64,000 bases of DNA from Flavobacterium chungbukense (GTDB lineage Bacteria > Bacteroidota > Bacteroidia > Flavobacteriales > Flavobacteriaceae), in assembly GCF_020805785.1 (NCBI RefSeq), contig NZ_JAJGZV010000001.1, positions 124,001-188,000 of the forward strand. Direction: 5' to 3'. The notes beneath the pieces were generated by a model. It had not been told where the DNA came from. It ran no database searches and saw nothing but the letters and a program-made list of their open reading frames with translations. Positions 44,924 through 52,441 of this stretch are shown here, piece after piece. Positions within the stretch are counted from its first letter, which is position 1; the number at the start of each line of letters is the position of its first letter. Made by a program: the position numbers and the translations under genes.

Positions 44924-45505
44924 ATGGCTAGAACGAAAGAATTTAACGAAGATCAGGCTTTAGATAAAGCAATTGAGATTTTTTGGCACAAAGGTTACAA
45001 CGGAACATCTGCACAAGACTTGGTAACGCATTTGGGTTTAAGCCGTTCGAGTTTGTATGATACTTTTGGCGATAAGCAAAAGCTTTTTGTAAAGTCATTA
45101 AAACGCTATCAGCAGCAAAATCAAGAAAGTCTGATACAGCTTTTTGAAAACTCTGAAAACATCAAAACAACGATTACTGAAATTTTCAAGCAAGCTGTTT
45201 TAGAAAGTCTTCAGGACAGAATTACAAAAGGTTGTTTTATGGTAAATTCTGCGGTAGAATTGGCGATGCACGATCCTGAAATAGCTAAAATAGTTCACGA
45301 TAACCAAAAAGCTGTTGAAGATATTTTTTATAATGCAGTGAAAAAAGGGCAGGAGTCGGGTCAGATTTCTGATAAACAAGAGGCTAGATCACTGGCACGT
45401 TTTATCTTTAACAATTATTCCGGAATTCGGGTTTTGGCTAGAGCTGGTGAAAATGACAAACAAGTTTACGATGATATTCTTAAAGCTATATTCTCTTTAT
45501 TTTAA
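44924..45505 (+). CDS. TetR/AcrR-family transcriptional repressor
   Basis: The 193-residue protein has an N-terminal TetR HTH (RTKEFNEDQALDKAIEIFWHKGYNGTSAQDLVTHLGLSRSSLYDTFGDKQ, about residues 3-50) and a helical ligand-binding domain with TKGCFMVNSAVELA, typical of the TetR_C_16-like group. I chose the ATG at 44924 because it lies after the -7 box and removes a poor hydrophobic extension. The operators before the SDR gene and before this gene share the GGAACGATYGTTCC core, so it is the likely repressor of both. The inducer is unknown. Confidence 0.92.
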   Translation: MARTKEFNEDQALDKAIEIFWHKGYNGTSAQDLVTHLGLSRSSLYDTFGDKQKLFVKSLKRYQQQNQESLIQLFENSENIKTTITEIFKQAVLESLQDRITKGCFMVNSAVELAMHDPEIAKIVHDNQKAVEDIFYNAVKKGQESGQISDKQEARSLARFIFNNYSGIRVLARAGENDKQVYDDILKAIFSLF

Positions 45506-45522
45506 GGGAAATTAAAGCACAT

Positions 45523-45558
45523 AAAAAAAGGCAATTACAAATGTAACTGCCTTTTTTT
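45523..45558. terminator. terminator between tetR and the convergent NdpA gene
   Basis: GGCAATTAC and GTAACTGCC (one mismatch) with flanking A and T runs form a hairpin usable on both strands. Confidence 0.75.
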
Positions 45559-45590
45559 GTTTTAAGTAAGTAATAGAAAATGAAAACTTC

Positions 45591-46649
45591 TTAGCTTTTT
45601 TCTTCTTTATTGAAATACACTAAGTAGTAATACATTTGTTTTTCTTCATCCCAGCCTTTTTCAACAAATTTTTCTGCGCTTTCAGGATTGATGAAATCCA
45701 TTTTAATCTGAATGTGAGTATCTAAATTGATCACATTTTTAATCGATTTTCTAGCGTCAGAAACAGCTGCGTTGGCAATAGGGAATGAGGTAACATCTTC
45801 GATGCTGTATTTTTCTCCTTTATCAACTTTATAGTTTTTAAATTCAGGAATCAAATCAGGATTGTCTAATACTTCATTCAAGAAATTTTGTTCTTCAAAC
45901 TGATCATTTTTAGCGAAATAATTCACAGATCGGTTCATAAACATTACTTCCTCTTTCTTATCTTCTGCTGGCAAAACCACGTCTTTCGCGAAGTTCTGAC
46001 AGAATTTTAAATATTTCTTTGTGATGAAATTTTCATCTTCAAATGCATCTACAGATAAAAAGTGCTCTAACCAATAACGTGCATCGTAACGGTTACTGTC
46101 TACAGTTAAAATTTTGTATCCTTCTTCTTTTTTATAATTGAAGATCAAACATCCTTTATCTAATTTATTCAAGTTGATTCCTTGCTGTAAAATCATTTCA
46201 AGGTTGCTGTTTTTTTCTTCAAACTGTAAAAAGTCAGCTTGCAATTCGCTTTTAAAAATTCCGATTGCGTCAACTACATTATTATCAATGCTTAGATTGG
46301 TTAAATACGTTACATAAACCTCTCCATTTTTAATGTGCGGATGATTTGACTGTTCGTATAAATGTTTTGTGATGTTTTTAGAAACCTCATGTACACTCGA
46401 CGGATTTGCAAAAATCTCAGTCGCGTATTTAAACATGTCGTTGTAATCCAAGTCCACTTCGTGTGCAAACTGATAATAGTTTTCTTCTTTTTCTCTAAAA
46501 GGCTTAAAAAAGAATTCTTTTATCAAAGGAACAATTTCGTCATTTAAGTTAAATGGCTGCTCTGATAAAAAAATAGCTTCGTTACGGCTTTTGTTTCCTA
46601 CGCGATGTATCGCAAGCGTCTCGATGTGGGTGTTGAATAAGTTGATCAT
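45591..46649 (-). CDS. nucleoid-associated protein (NdpA/YejK family)
   Basis: This 352-residue protein belongs to the 37-kDa nucleoid-associated family (PF04245-type). The N-terminal MINLFNTHIETLAIHRVGNKSRNE is characteristic, and GCLIFNYKKEEGYKILTVDSNRYDARYWLEHFLSVDAFED and a C-terminal IQIKMDFINPESAEKF region follow. Family members bind DNA and are found on the nucleoid; exact role is unclear. It is transcribed alone and converges on the TetR gene. Confidence 0.85.
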   Translation of the reverse strand: MINLFNTHIETLAIHRVGNKSRNEAIFLSEQPFNLNDEIVPLIKEFFFKPFREKEENYYQFAHEVDLDYNDMFKYATEIFANPSSVHEVSKNITKHLYEQSNHPHIKNGEVYVTYLTNLSIDNNVVDAIGIFKSELQADFLQFEEKNSNLEMILQQGINLNKLDKGCLIFNYKKEEGYKILTVDSNRYDARYWLEHFLSVDAFEDENFITKKYLKFCQNFAKDVVLPAEDKKEEVMFMNRSVNYFAKNDQFEEQNFLNEVLDNPDLIPEFKNYKVDKGEKYSIEDVTSFPIANAAVSDARKSIKNVINLDTHIQIKMDFINPESAEKFVEKGWDEEKQMYYYLVYFNKEEKS

Positions 46650-46670
46650 TTATTTTTAGGTTTGAAGTAA

Positions 46671-46691
46671 CATAGTGACAAAGAGACAAAG
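46671..46691. repeat. octamer-period CAAAG array b
   Basis: CATAG at 46671 and CAAAG at 46679 and 46687, each separated by three bases, have an 8-bp period. Paired with the inverted array c at 47128-47156, it brackets the four-helix-bundle gene. Confidence 0.8.
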
Positions 46692-46693
46692 TT

Positions 46694-47053
46694 TTATTTG
46701 CTATCTTTTAATTTTTTTATAAAAGCGCTTAACATTCGCTCCAATTCTCTGCTTTCTCCGTTTGTTTTACTGAATTGGTAATCGGTTATATATTTTAGAT
46801 TGAATGAAATTTCAAGCTGAGTTTGCATTTCAAATAAAGATGAAATAGAAATATTTAAGAATCTTAGCAATTCAGTCTTTCCATTTCTGCCATATCCTTC
46901 GGCAATATTACTCGGTATTGATACTGAACATCTTCTAATTTGTGAAGATAGTCCATAAATTTCTTCTTTCGGGAATGAATTTGTTAATTGGTAAATTTCA
47001 GTTACCAGATTCATAGATTTCTGCCAGATTAAAAGGTCGCGAAAAGTTTTCAT
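46694..47053 (-). CDS. four-helix-bundle protein (23S rRNA intervening-sequence type)
   Basis: This 119-residue protein has the S23/four-helix-bundle pattern: FRDLLIWQKSMNLVTEIYQLTNSFPKEEIYGLSSQIRRCSVSIPSNIAEGYGR and FLNISISSLFEMQTQLEIS. Similar proteins are encoded in intervening sequences of 23S rRNA genes of some spirochaetes and are common alone in Bacteroidetes; function is unknown. It has no operon neighbours and is enclosed by inverted octamer arrays (46671-46691 and 47128-47156), which is suggestive of a repeat-associated cassette. Confidence 0.85.
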   Translation of the reverse strand: MKTFRDLLIWQKSMNLVTEIYQLTNSFPKEEIYGLSSQIRRCSVSIPSNIAEGYGRNGKTELLRFLNISISSLFEMQTQLEISFNLKYITDYQFSKTNGESRELERMLSAFIKKLKDSK

Positions 47054-47127
47054 TATATATTTTAAGAATTAAAATATAAAAATAAGGAAAAATATTACAT
47101 TTTAAAATCGTCAAATTTTAAAGAAAC

Positions 47128-47156
47128 CTTTGAACCTTTGTTACTCTGAACCTTTG
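47128..47156. repeat. octamer-period CTTTG array c
   Basis: CTTTG at 47128, 47136 and 47152 and CTCTG at 47144, with spacers AAC, TTA and AAC, keep an exact 8-bp period. Confidence 0.85.
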
Positions 47157-47168
47157 AACCTAAAAAAA

Positions 47169-47711
47169 CTAGTTCCAATTCTCCTCAAATCCATAATCTT
47201 CAAAGCTGTCGTCGCCTTCAAACATATCAAGATCGTCTTCGTCTAGATCATCTTCAAATTCGCCATAGATATCATCGTGCATATCATCGGCTTCGAAGTT
47301 TTTTTCTATAGCATCAGCAGGCATTTCTCCATGAGAGAATAATGTTTCAGGGTATGTTGCGCCTACAGCTTCATCTTCGACTGCTGCCAATTCTACTAAG
47401 AAAGTCCACATGCTGATGAAATCGTAAACATAGATGATTTTTGTATTTTCTTTGTCTAAGATACTAGATAATGGATAATCGTTCATGGTTCTCATTTCGC
47501 CAGGAACGTCACCTGTATCAAAAAGCGGAATTTCATCTTCTTGATTCCATGTATCATCGCAAGTGTAAAACGAAGCAACTTCAGATCCGTCAAAACCAAA
47601 AGAATTGAAGATAGCATTATGTAAATCTTCCAGTGTATCATCTTCAAGTATTGCAATGTCTCTGAAAATATCTTCTTCGGCGTCTAGAATTACTCTAAAT
47701 TTATAAACCAT
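47169..47711 (-). CDS. pRiA4b ORF-3-like acidic protein
   Basis: The 180-residue protein matches the plasmid pRiA4b ORF-3-like pattern: MVYKFRVILDAEEDIFRDIAILEDDTLEDLHNAIFNSFGFDG...SFYTCDDTW and KIIYVYDFISMWTFLVEL. The last third is an extremely acidic tail (FEDDLDEDDLDMFEGDDSFED). The biochemical function of the family is not known. TACCTTTG at 47735-47742 is a -7 box 23 nt before its ATG. It sits between array c and a REP element. Confidence 0.75.
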   Translation of the reverse strand: MVYKFRVILDAEEDIFRDIAILEDDTLEDLHNAIFNSFGFDGSEVASFYTCDDTWNQEDEIPLFDTGDVPGEMRTMNDYPLSSILDKENTKIIYVYDFISMWTFLVELAAVEDEAVGATYPETLFSHGEMPADAIEKNFEADDMHDDIYGEFEDDLDEDDLDMFEGDDSFEDYGFEENWN

Positions 47712-47734
47712 AATCTTTGTTTTTATTGAGAGGT

Positions 47735-47742
47735 CAAAGGTA
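47735..47742 (-). promoter_or_regulatory. candidate -7 box of the pRiA4b-like gene
   Basis: TACCTTTG on the minus strand matches TAnnTTTG; no TTG at the -33 position is visible. Confidence 0.45.
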
Positions 47743-47817
47743 AAATATAAAAAACGAAATACGAATTAGGAATTGCGATTTGTTGAAAAGATTTTAGAAA
47801 ATTGATTGTCAATAGTT

Positions 47818-47884
47818 TGTCAGGCTGAGCGAAGTCGAAGCCCTTTCCCAATTGGAACGCCCTTCGACTTCGCTCAGGGTGACA
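47818..47884. repeat. REP-type inverted repeat (GCTGAGCGAAGTCGAAG)
   Basis: Left arm TGTCAGGCTGAGCGAAGTCG and right arm complementary to it (ending CTCAGGGTGACA) pair over about 23 bp around a 21-nt centre. It is far more GC-rich than its surroundings. The arms resemble widely dispersed Bacteroidetes REP elements. Confidence 0.85.
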
Positions 47885-47899
47885 TACAATAGCATAAAA

Positions 47900-48499
47900 C
47901 TATTTTCTCGCCAGTCTCTTTCTAATTTTATGATAATGTTTATGATAGGTGCTGTGGCTTGGATAACTTCTACTTGAAGTCATATTATTAAAAATCAAAG
48001 CCGTGAAAAGCAATATCATAACTCCTGTAAAAACGGGAGAAAGCACATACATATAACCTAAGGCTTTTACTTTTTCTGTTCCAATTACAGCAATCAATGC
48101 TGTTGCGCCTCCCGGTGGATGGAGTGTTTTAGTAATCTGCATTAAAATAATGGCAAAAGAAACTGCTAAAGGCGCGGCAATCCACATAATATCAGGAACC
48201 AATTTATTGACTGTTACACCAACAAGAGCCGAAATTACATGCCCGCCAACTAAATTGCGTGGTTGAGAAAAAGGGCTCTGAATGATTCCGTAAACCAAAA
48301 CGCTCGATGCTCCAAAAGAACCGATTAAATAAACTGCGTCAGAACCAGAAAAATGTATCGATTGTACGTAAGCTAAAATTCCAATTCCAACAAATGAGCC
48401 TAAAAAAGACCAAAAATGTTCTTTAAAATCAATTAATGTTTCTTTATAAAGGATATAACGTGTTTTGCGATAGCTTCTTTTTATTTTTTCAGTTGGCAT
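47900..48499 (-). CDS. HPP-family integral membrane protein
   Basis: This 199-residue protein has about five hydrophobic helices. FLGSFVGIGILAYVQSI, GSFGASSVLVYGIIQSPFSQPRNLVGGHVISALVGV and TKTLHPPGGATALIAVIG, with the HPP signature (LHPPGGATA), define the HPP family. Some family members take part in nitrite or other anion handling in plastids and bacteria; function here is uncertain. The neighbouring ClC gene is 78 bp upstream in the same direction, so both may handle anions. Confidence 0.88.
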   Translation of the reverse strand: MPTEKIKRSYRKTRYILYKETLIDFKEHFWSFLGSFVGIGILAYVQSIHFSGSDAVYLIGSFGASSVLVYGIIQSPFSQPRNLVGGHVISALVGVTVNKLVPDIMWIAAPLAVSFAIILMQITKTLHPPGGATALIAVIGTEKVKALGYMYVLSPVFTGVMILLFTALIFNNMTSSRSYPSHSTYHKHYHKIRKRLARK

Positions 48500-48577
48500 A
48501 ATGTGGTATTATTTTGCTCGTTATGCTTTTAAATATATTTTGCTAGATACTTGCAATCTCTAGATTTAGTCTCGAAA

Positions 48578-49855
48578 TTATTTAACTAAACTTGGCGAAT
48601 AACTGTATACAGTATAAGGATAAATCATTTTTGCCGTATATTTTGAAATCAAACAAACGGCTAGAATTGGAAAAAATAATGTATAATCGTTTGTTAATCC
48701 GCAAACTAGGAAAATAGCTGTAAAAGGCGCATGAATGCTTGCACTCAAAACGGCTGCCATTCCGATAATCATAAAATTAACCGGAATTACATTTACATGA
48801 AAAAAGCTATTTAAAATAGAAGCCAATAATAATCCTAAAAAAGCTCCGATAAATAAACTCGGTGCAAAAACTCCACCGTCGCCGCCAGAAGCCAATGTAA
48901 TTGAAGTTACAATTGGTTTTAGAATCAAAATTCCAATAAAAGTTAAAGCTAAAGTTATGGTTAGAAGTTGCGCTGCATTTCCGAAAATTCCTTTGATAGC
49001 ATGATATCCTTCTCCATATAATTGTGGAAAAAAGAATAGAGAAAGGCTTAAAACTGCCGACCCTAAAATGATTTTATAATAATGTGTATCGATTTTTCCG
49101 AATTGAGATTTAAAAAATAATACACAACGCGTTAAGTAAACCGAATTCATTCCAGCTAAAATTCCTAAAAGAATGAAATACGGGATTGCTTTAAGATGCC
49201 ATGTTGTGATTGAAACAGCGAATAAAGGCTCTTCTTTTAAAATAGTCAATAATCCAAAAGCTATCGAAACCGCAATTAAATTAGAAATGATAAAAGCTCT
49301 GGTTACTTTTCTTGAAATTACTTCAAATGCAAATAAAACTCCCGCAATCGGACTGCTGAAAAGTGCTGTAACACCTGCTGCAACTCCTGCGCAGATTAAT
49401 TCTGTTTTGTATTGGCGGAAAACATTTTCTTTTTCGTGCGCTACAGAACCAATAGTAGCGGTAGCAACAACGGTAGAAACTTCGATTCCGGTTGAACCTC
49501 CAAAAATAACTGTCAATAATCCGTTGATAAAGTGCGATGGAATTTTATAAGAAGGAAGGTTTTTAGACTTTGATGCGGTACTTTCAAAAACTTCTTTGAT
49601 TCCTTTGTTTTCTTTTTTCTTAAAAAGATATTGTCTTAAGAAGTAAATAACAGATAAACCGAAAACAGGAAAAATAATGTAATATATAGGATGGACTGAA
49701 ACTTCGTGAAAGAAGATTTCTTCGTAATATTCTGTTATTTTTTTTAGTGAAATTCCGAGAAAGGCTGAAAGAAAGCCAATTAAAATAGAAACAATAACTA
49801 ATTTTCGGAATTTAATGAATTGATGATTTTTTTTGATTTGCGCCGTTTTGTTCAT
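48578..49855 (-). CDS. ClC-family chloride channel or transporter
   Basis: The 425-residue membrane protein has the ClC motifs: GGSTGIEVSTVVATATIGS (with the gating Glu), FSSPIAGVLFAFEVISRK, GGDGGVFAPSLFIGAFLG and ASIHAPFTAIFLVCGLT. It lacks CBS domains. About 11 hydrophobic segments are visible. It could be a Cl-/H+ exchanger or a fluoride-type ClC; the GSTGIE and GGxGGxF patterns favour the chloride group. It lies upstream of the HPP gene. Confidence 0.9.
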   Translation of the reverse strand: MNKTAQIKKNHQFIKFRKLVIVSILIGFLSAFLGISLKKITEYYEEIFFHEVSVHPIYYIIFPVFGLSVIYFLRQYLFKKKENKGIKEVFESTASKSKNLPSYKIPSHFINGLLTVIFGGSTGIEVSTVVATATIGSVAHEKENVFRQYKTELICAGVAAGVTALFSSPIAGVLFAFEVISRKVTRAFIISNLIAVSIAFGLLTILKEEPLFAVSITTWHLKAIPYFILLGILAGMNSVYLTRCVLFFKSQFGKIDTHYYKIILGSAVLSLSLFFFPQLYGEGYHAIKGIFGNAAQLLTITLALTFIGILILKPIVTSITLASGGDGGVFAPSLFIGAFLGLLLASILNSFFHVNVIPVNFMIIGMAAVLSASIHAPFTAIFLVCGLTNDYTLFFPILAVCLISKYTAKMIYPYTVYSYSPSLVK

Positions 49856-49984
49856 CAGAGTAAGATTAAGAAATCCGCATTTTTTTTCTGCGGATTACAA
49901 AATTAAGCATCAAAATTGGTTTTTTCTAGGAAATCTTCATTTTAGTGTGTTAAAATGGATATAAACAGGAAAAATCTTTCGTAA

Positions 49985-50251
49985 AAAAGAGACAAAGTTA
50001 CAGAGGAGCAAAGGGACAAAGTTTTATGCGGAGGCATTAAATATTTGATTTCGCACGATGAAATTTGAATTGCCTCCAACTTTAGTAGGAGGTTGAAAAT
50101 AAAAGAGAGAAGGGCTTTAGCCAAATACGTTTTGTTTGGCTAAAGCCCTTTTGGGACTATAATTTATTCATGCAACTAAAGCTGGACTCAATTCAAAAGA
50201 ATATTACTATAAACCTTTGTCCCTTTGTAACTCTGTTACTTTGTCCCTTTC
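49985..50251. repeat. MITE-like 267-bp element with octamer arrays at both ends
   Basis: Array d (CAAAG/CAGAG at 49993, 50001, 50009, 50017) and inverted array e (CTTTG/CTCTG at 50215, 50223, 50231, 50239 and CTTTC at 50247) form the ends. Inside is a perfect 16-bp hairpin AAGGGCTTTAGCCAAA with complement at 50110-50150, and an intermediate pair around 50076 and 50174. No open frame is inside. It fills the gap between ClC and VOC genes. Confidence 0.7.
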
Positions 50252-50253
50252 AT

Positions 50254-50643
50254 TTATCTCTCATAAAACTCAATCGGCAATAAATCTGGATCAGCGATAA
50301 AAGTAAAACGTTTTTCAGTAGTTTCGTCAATTCTTATTGGCTCAGATTCTATATTTTTAGCAGTTAAAAAGGCTATGGTTTCGTCTAGATTAATAACTTC
50401 AAAAGCCAAATGACGCAATCCCACAGCTTCTGGTCTTGAAGGACGTTGCGGCGGATTTGGAAATGAAAATAATTCGATAACATAAGAACCATTTAATGCC
50501 AAATCTAATTTGTAAGACTGGCGTTCTTCGCGATAGATTTCACGAATAATGGTTAGGCCCAAAATCTGAGTATAGAAGTATTTCGATTTTTCGTAATCTG
50601 AACATAAAATGGCAATATGATGAACTTTGTTAAGGGTAAGCAT
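50254..50643 (-). CDS. VOC/glyoxalase-family protein (YaeR/GloA2-like)
   Basis: This 129-residue protein is a single VOC domain: KVHHIAILCSDYEKSKYFYTQILGLTI, YVIELFSFPNPPQRPSRPEAVGLRHLAFEV and FTFIADPDLLPIEFYE. The metal ligands His (HHIAIL), Glu (YVIELF), His (LRHLAFEV) and Glu (PIEFYE) are all visible. The PPQRPSRPEA block is typical of the YaeR/SMU1112c group. Substrate is unknown. Its ATG overlaps the stop of the acetyltransferase, TAATG, so it is translationally coupled. Confidence 0.88.
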   Translation of the reverse strand: MLTLNKVHHIAILCSDYEKSKYFYTQILGLTIIREIYREERQSYKLDLALNGSYVIELFSFPNPPQRPSRPEAVGLRHLAFEVINLDETIAFLTAKNIESEPIRIDETTEKRFTFIADPDLLPIEFYER

Positions 50644-51218
50644 TATTTTTTAGATTCAGGTTCTTGATTTAATTTTCGGATTACTTTTGCAGGATTTCCA
50701 ACGGCCAATGAATTGTCTGGAATATCTTTCGTTACTACAGATCCAGCGCCGATTACACAACCTTTTCCAATAGTAACTCCAGGACAGATAACAGAATTGC
50801 CTCCAATCCAACAATCGTCTCCAATGGTAACAGGATAAGCATTTTCTAATGTTTTTCTTAATTCGGCGTCAAGCGGATGAGAGGCCGTGTAAATCTGAAC
50901 ATTTGGCGCAATAAATACATTTGAGCCAATATTTACAGGCGCGCAATCCAAAACCACACAATTCACATTGAAATAAACGTTTTCGCCTGCAAAAATATTA
51001 TAACCATAATCACAATGAAATGGAGGTTCAATGTATAAACCTGCTCCAGCATTTGGAATCAGCTCCTTTAAAATTTCTTTGGCCTTTTTAGTAACTCGAT
51101 ATTCTTTTACATTTAAACTATGCAAAAGGTTTTTTGCGGCACGACGACCTTTTAGTAATTCTGGATCAAAGGCATTGTAATATTCGCCGGTAATCATTTT
51201 TTCTTTTTCTGTTTTCAT
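50643..51218 (-). CDS. maltose/galactoside O-acetyltransferase family protein
   Basis: This 191-residue enzyme has the Mac N-terminal region (MITGEYYNAFDPELLKGRRAAKNLLHSLN) and hexapeptide repeats forming a left-handed beta-helix (APNVQIYTASHPLDAELRK with the catalytic His, WIGGNSVICPGVTIGKGCVIGAGSVVTKDIPDNSLAVGNPAKVIR). It should transfer acetyl from acetyl-CoA to a sugar. The start lies 3 nt after the ancestral end of the upstream YCII gene, so these genes form an operon with the VOC gene. Confidence 0.92.
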   Translation of the reverse strand: MKTEKEKMITGEYYNAFDPELLKGRRAAKNLLHSLNVKEYRVTKKAKEILKELIPNAGAGLYIEPPFHCDYGYNIFAGENVYFNVNCVVLDCAPVNIGSNVFIAPNVQIYTASHPLDAELRKTLENAYPVTIGDDCWIGGNSVICPGVTIGKGCVIGAGSVVTKDIPDNSLAVGNPAKVIRKLNQEPESKK

Positions 51219-51221
51219 TAT

Positions 51222-51680
51222 TTACATTTTCGTCTTAGCGATTTTCTCATGTATTTTTACCGTTTCCTGCAAAGCCGCAGTACAATACCAAGGCGTTAAT
51301 TAGGCTTCTAGTAAATTGGCTTTTATGGCAGGATCTGTTTCTACAAGTTTTTTTGCTTCTTCGACAGTTTCTACATTAAATACATAAATGCCTCGATATT
51401 TTCTGTCATTTTTCATAAAAGGTCCAGCAACAACTAGTTTTCCTTCTTTAGCCAATTTATTAATATTAGCCATATGTCCTTCAAATAATTTTTTGCTTTC
51501 TTCTTTTGAAATAGTTGTATTGCTTCCTGATTTTAAAAGACAAAAAACATATTTCTTCATTCCGTATTCATCAGCGTGAAGCGATTTTGCTAAAGCTTCA
51601 TCATATTTTACTTCGGCTTCTTGTGAAAATCCGATGGTATTAAAAAGTAAAAAGACTAGAATAAAAATGGAAGTTTTCAT
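51222..51680 (-). pseudogene. secreted YCII-domain protein gene interrupted by one in-frame TAA
   Basis: The visible reading frame gives 126 residues with a signal peptide and a YCII-like domain (KYVFCLLKSGSN..., HMANINKLAKEGKLVVAGPF, GIYVFNVETVEEAKKLVETDPAIKANLLEA). It stops at TAA 51300-51302. In the same frame the next 25 codons read LTPWYCTAALQETVKIHEKIAKTKM and end at TAA 51222-51224. That is how secreted YCII proteins normally end, so a single change such as GAA to TAA truncated the gene. Decay, recoding or a sequencing error are possible. The acetyltransferase start lies 3 nt beyond the old end. Confidence 0.75.
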
Positions 51681-51715
51681 CTGATAATTTAAGTTTAAAG
51701 ATTAACCCCGATTTT

Positions 51716-51814
51716 TGTCATTTCGAGGAAGGAGAAATCGCACTAGAAATTCCGCAAAGCAAATCGAGTTTGTATGGAATCCCGCGTGTGGTTTCTCGTT
51801 TCTCGAAATGACAA
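51716..51814. repeat. REP-type inverted repeat (TGTCATTTCGA)
   Basis: TTGTCATTTCGAG at the left and CTCGAAATGACAA at the right pair perfectly; the interior (GGAGAAATCGCACTAG... GGTTTCTCGTTTCTC) pairs partly. It resembles a dispersed Bacteroidetes repeat often found between genes. Confidence 0.8.
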
Positions 51815-51839
51815 TACTGTGGGAAAAATATTCTTGTAA

Positions 51840-52298
51840 TTAAAGCAGTTTCTTCAAAATAACAATCTGTCCTAAATGATATACGTCGTGCTGAATAATT
51901 CCGTGAAGATGTTCGTAATAACTATGCCCATTATTTACGTAGATTTTTGCTAAATCAGCATCATCAAAATTTTCAAAAAAAGCAGTCCAAGAATCTTGCG
52001 ATTTTGCCAATGTTTGAAGCGATTGTTCCCAAGCAGCTTCAGACGGATCTAAGACAGGAACAAAATAATTATGATCTGGAGTTTTGATGACTTCTCCCTG
52101 CATGCGCTCGAGAATGTTTCTTCTCCATTGAATTAAATGATTTACTATTTCCCAAATGGTATTCAAATTTGGATTTATTTTTTTGTAAGCCTGTTCTGCT
52201 GTTACATTTTGTAAAGTGTTAGCTAGATTAACTTCCAGCCAAGGATTTCCATTATAAATGGATTGATATAAATTTGAAATTCTAACGCTTTCTGACAT
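51840..52298 (-). CDS. DinB-family putative metal-binding protein
   Basis: This 152-residue protein has the DinB four-helix pattern: NTIWEIVNHLIQWRRNILERMQ with first metal His, and HLHGIIQHDVYHLGQIVILKKLL with two more metal His residues. I chose the ATG at 52298 because MSESVRISNLY fits the family better than the 16-residue longer start. DinB-like proteins often use metal and thiols; the reaction is unknown. It diverges from the TonB receptor gene at 52442. Confidence 0.85.
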   Translation of the reverse strand: MSESVRISNLYQSIYNGNPWLEVNLANTLQNVTAEQAYKKINPNLNTIWEIVNHLIQWRRNILERMQGEVIKTPDHNYFVPVLDPSEAAWEQSLQTLAKSQDSWTAFFENFDDADLAKIYVNNGHSYYEHLHGIIQHDVYHLGQIVILKKLL

Positions 52299-52411
52299 AA
52301 ATGGTAATTTTTTGGAATTCCTAGCTAAGATACAAATTATAGTCATTTACAACTCATCCTCGAAATTCTACAATTGGGTTATTATATATTTTTTAACGTT
52401 TAATGTTAAAA

Positions 52412-52419
52412 TATATTTG
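52412..52419 (+). promoter_or_regulatory. -7 box of the TonB receptor gene
   Basis: TATATTTG matches TAnnTTTG, 22 nt before the ATG at 52442. It lies after the upstream in-frame ATG at 52403, so that ATG would not be in the message. Confidence 0.6.
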
Positions 52420-52441
52420 CCTCATCAAAACCAAAGATGAT

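Noticed and set aside
46694-47053. Four-helix-bundle gene as part of a 23S rRNA insert
   Set aside because: No rRNA sequence flanks it here.
49173-49550. 125-codon frame opposite the ClC gene
   Set aside because: It mirrors ClC codons and lacks a domain; the ClC frame has all the channel motifs.
52403-52441. Upstream ATG of the TonB receptor
   Set aside because: It lies before the -7 box and the second ATG opens a normal signal peptide.
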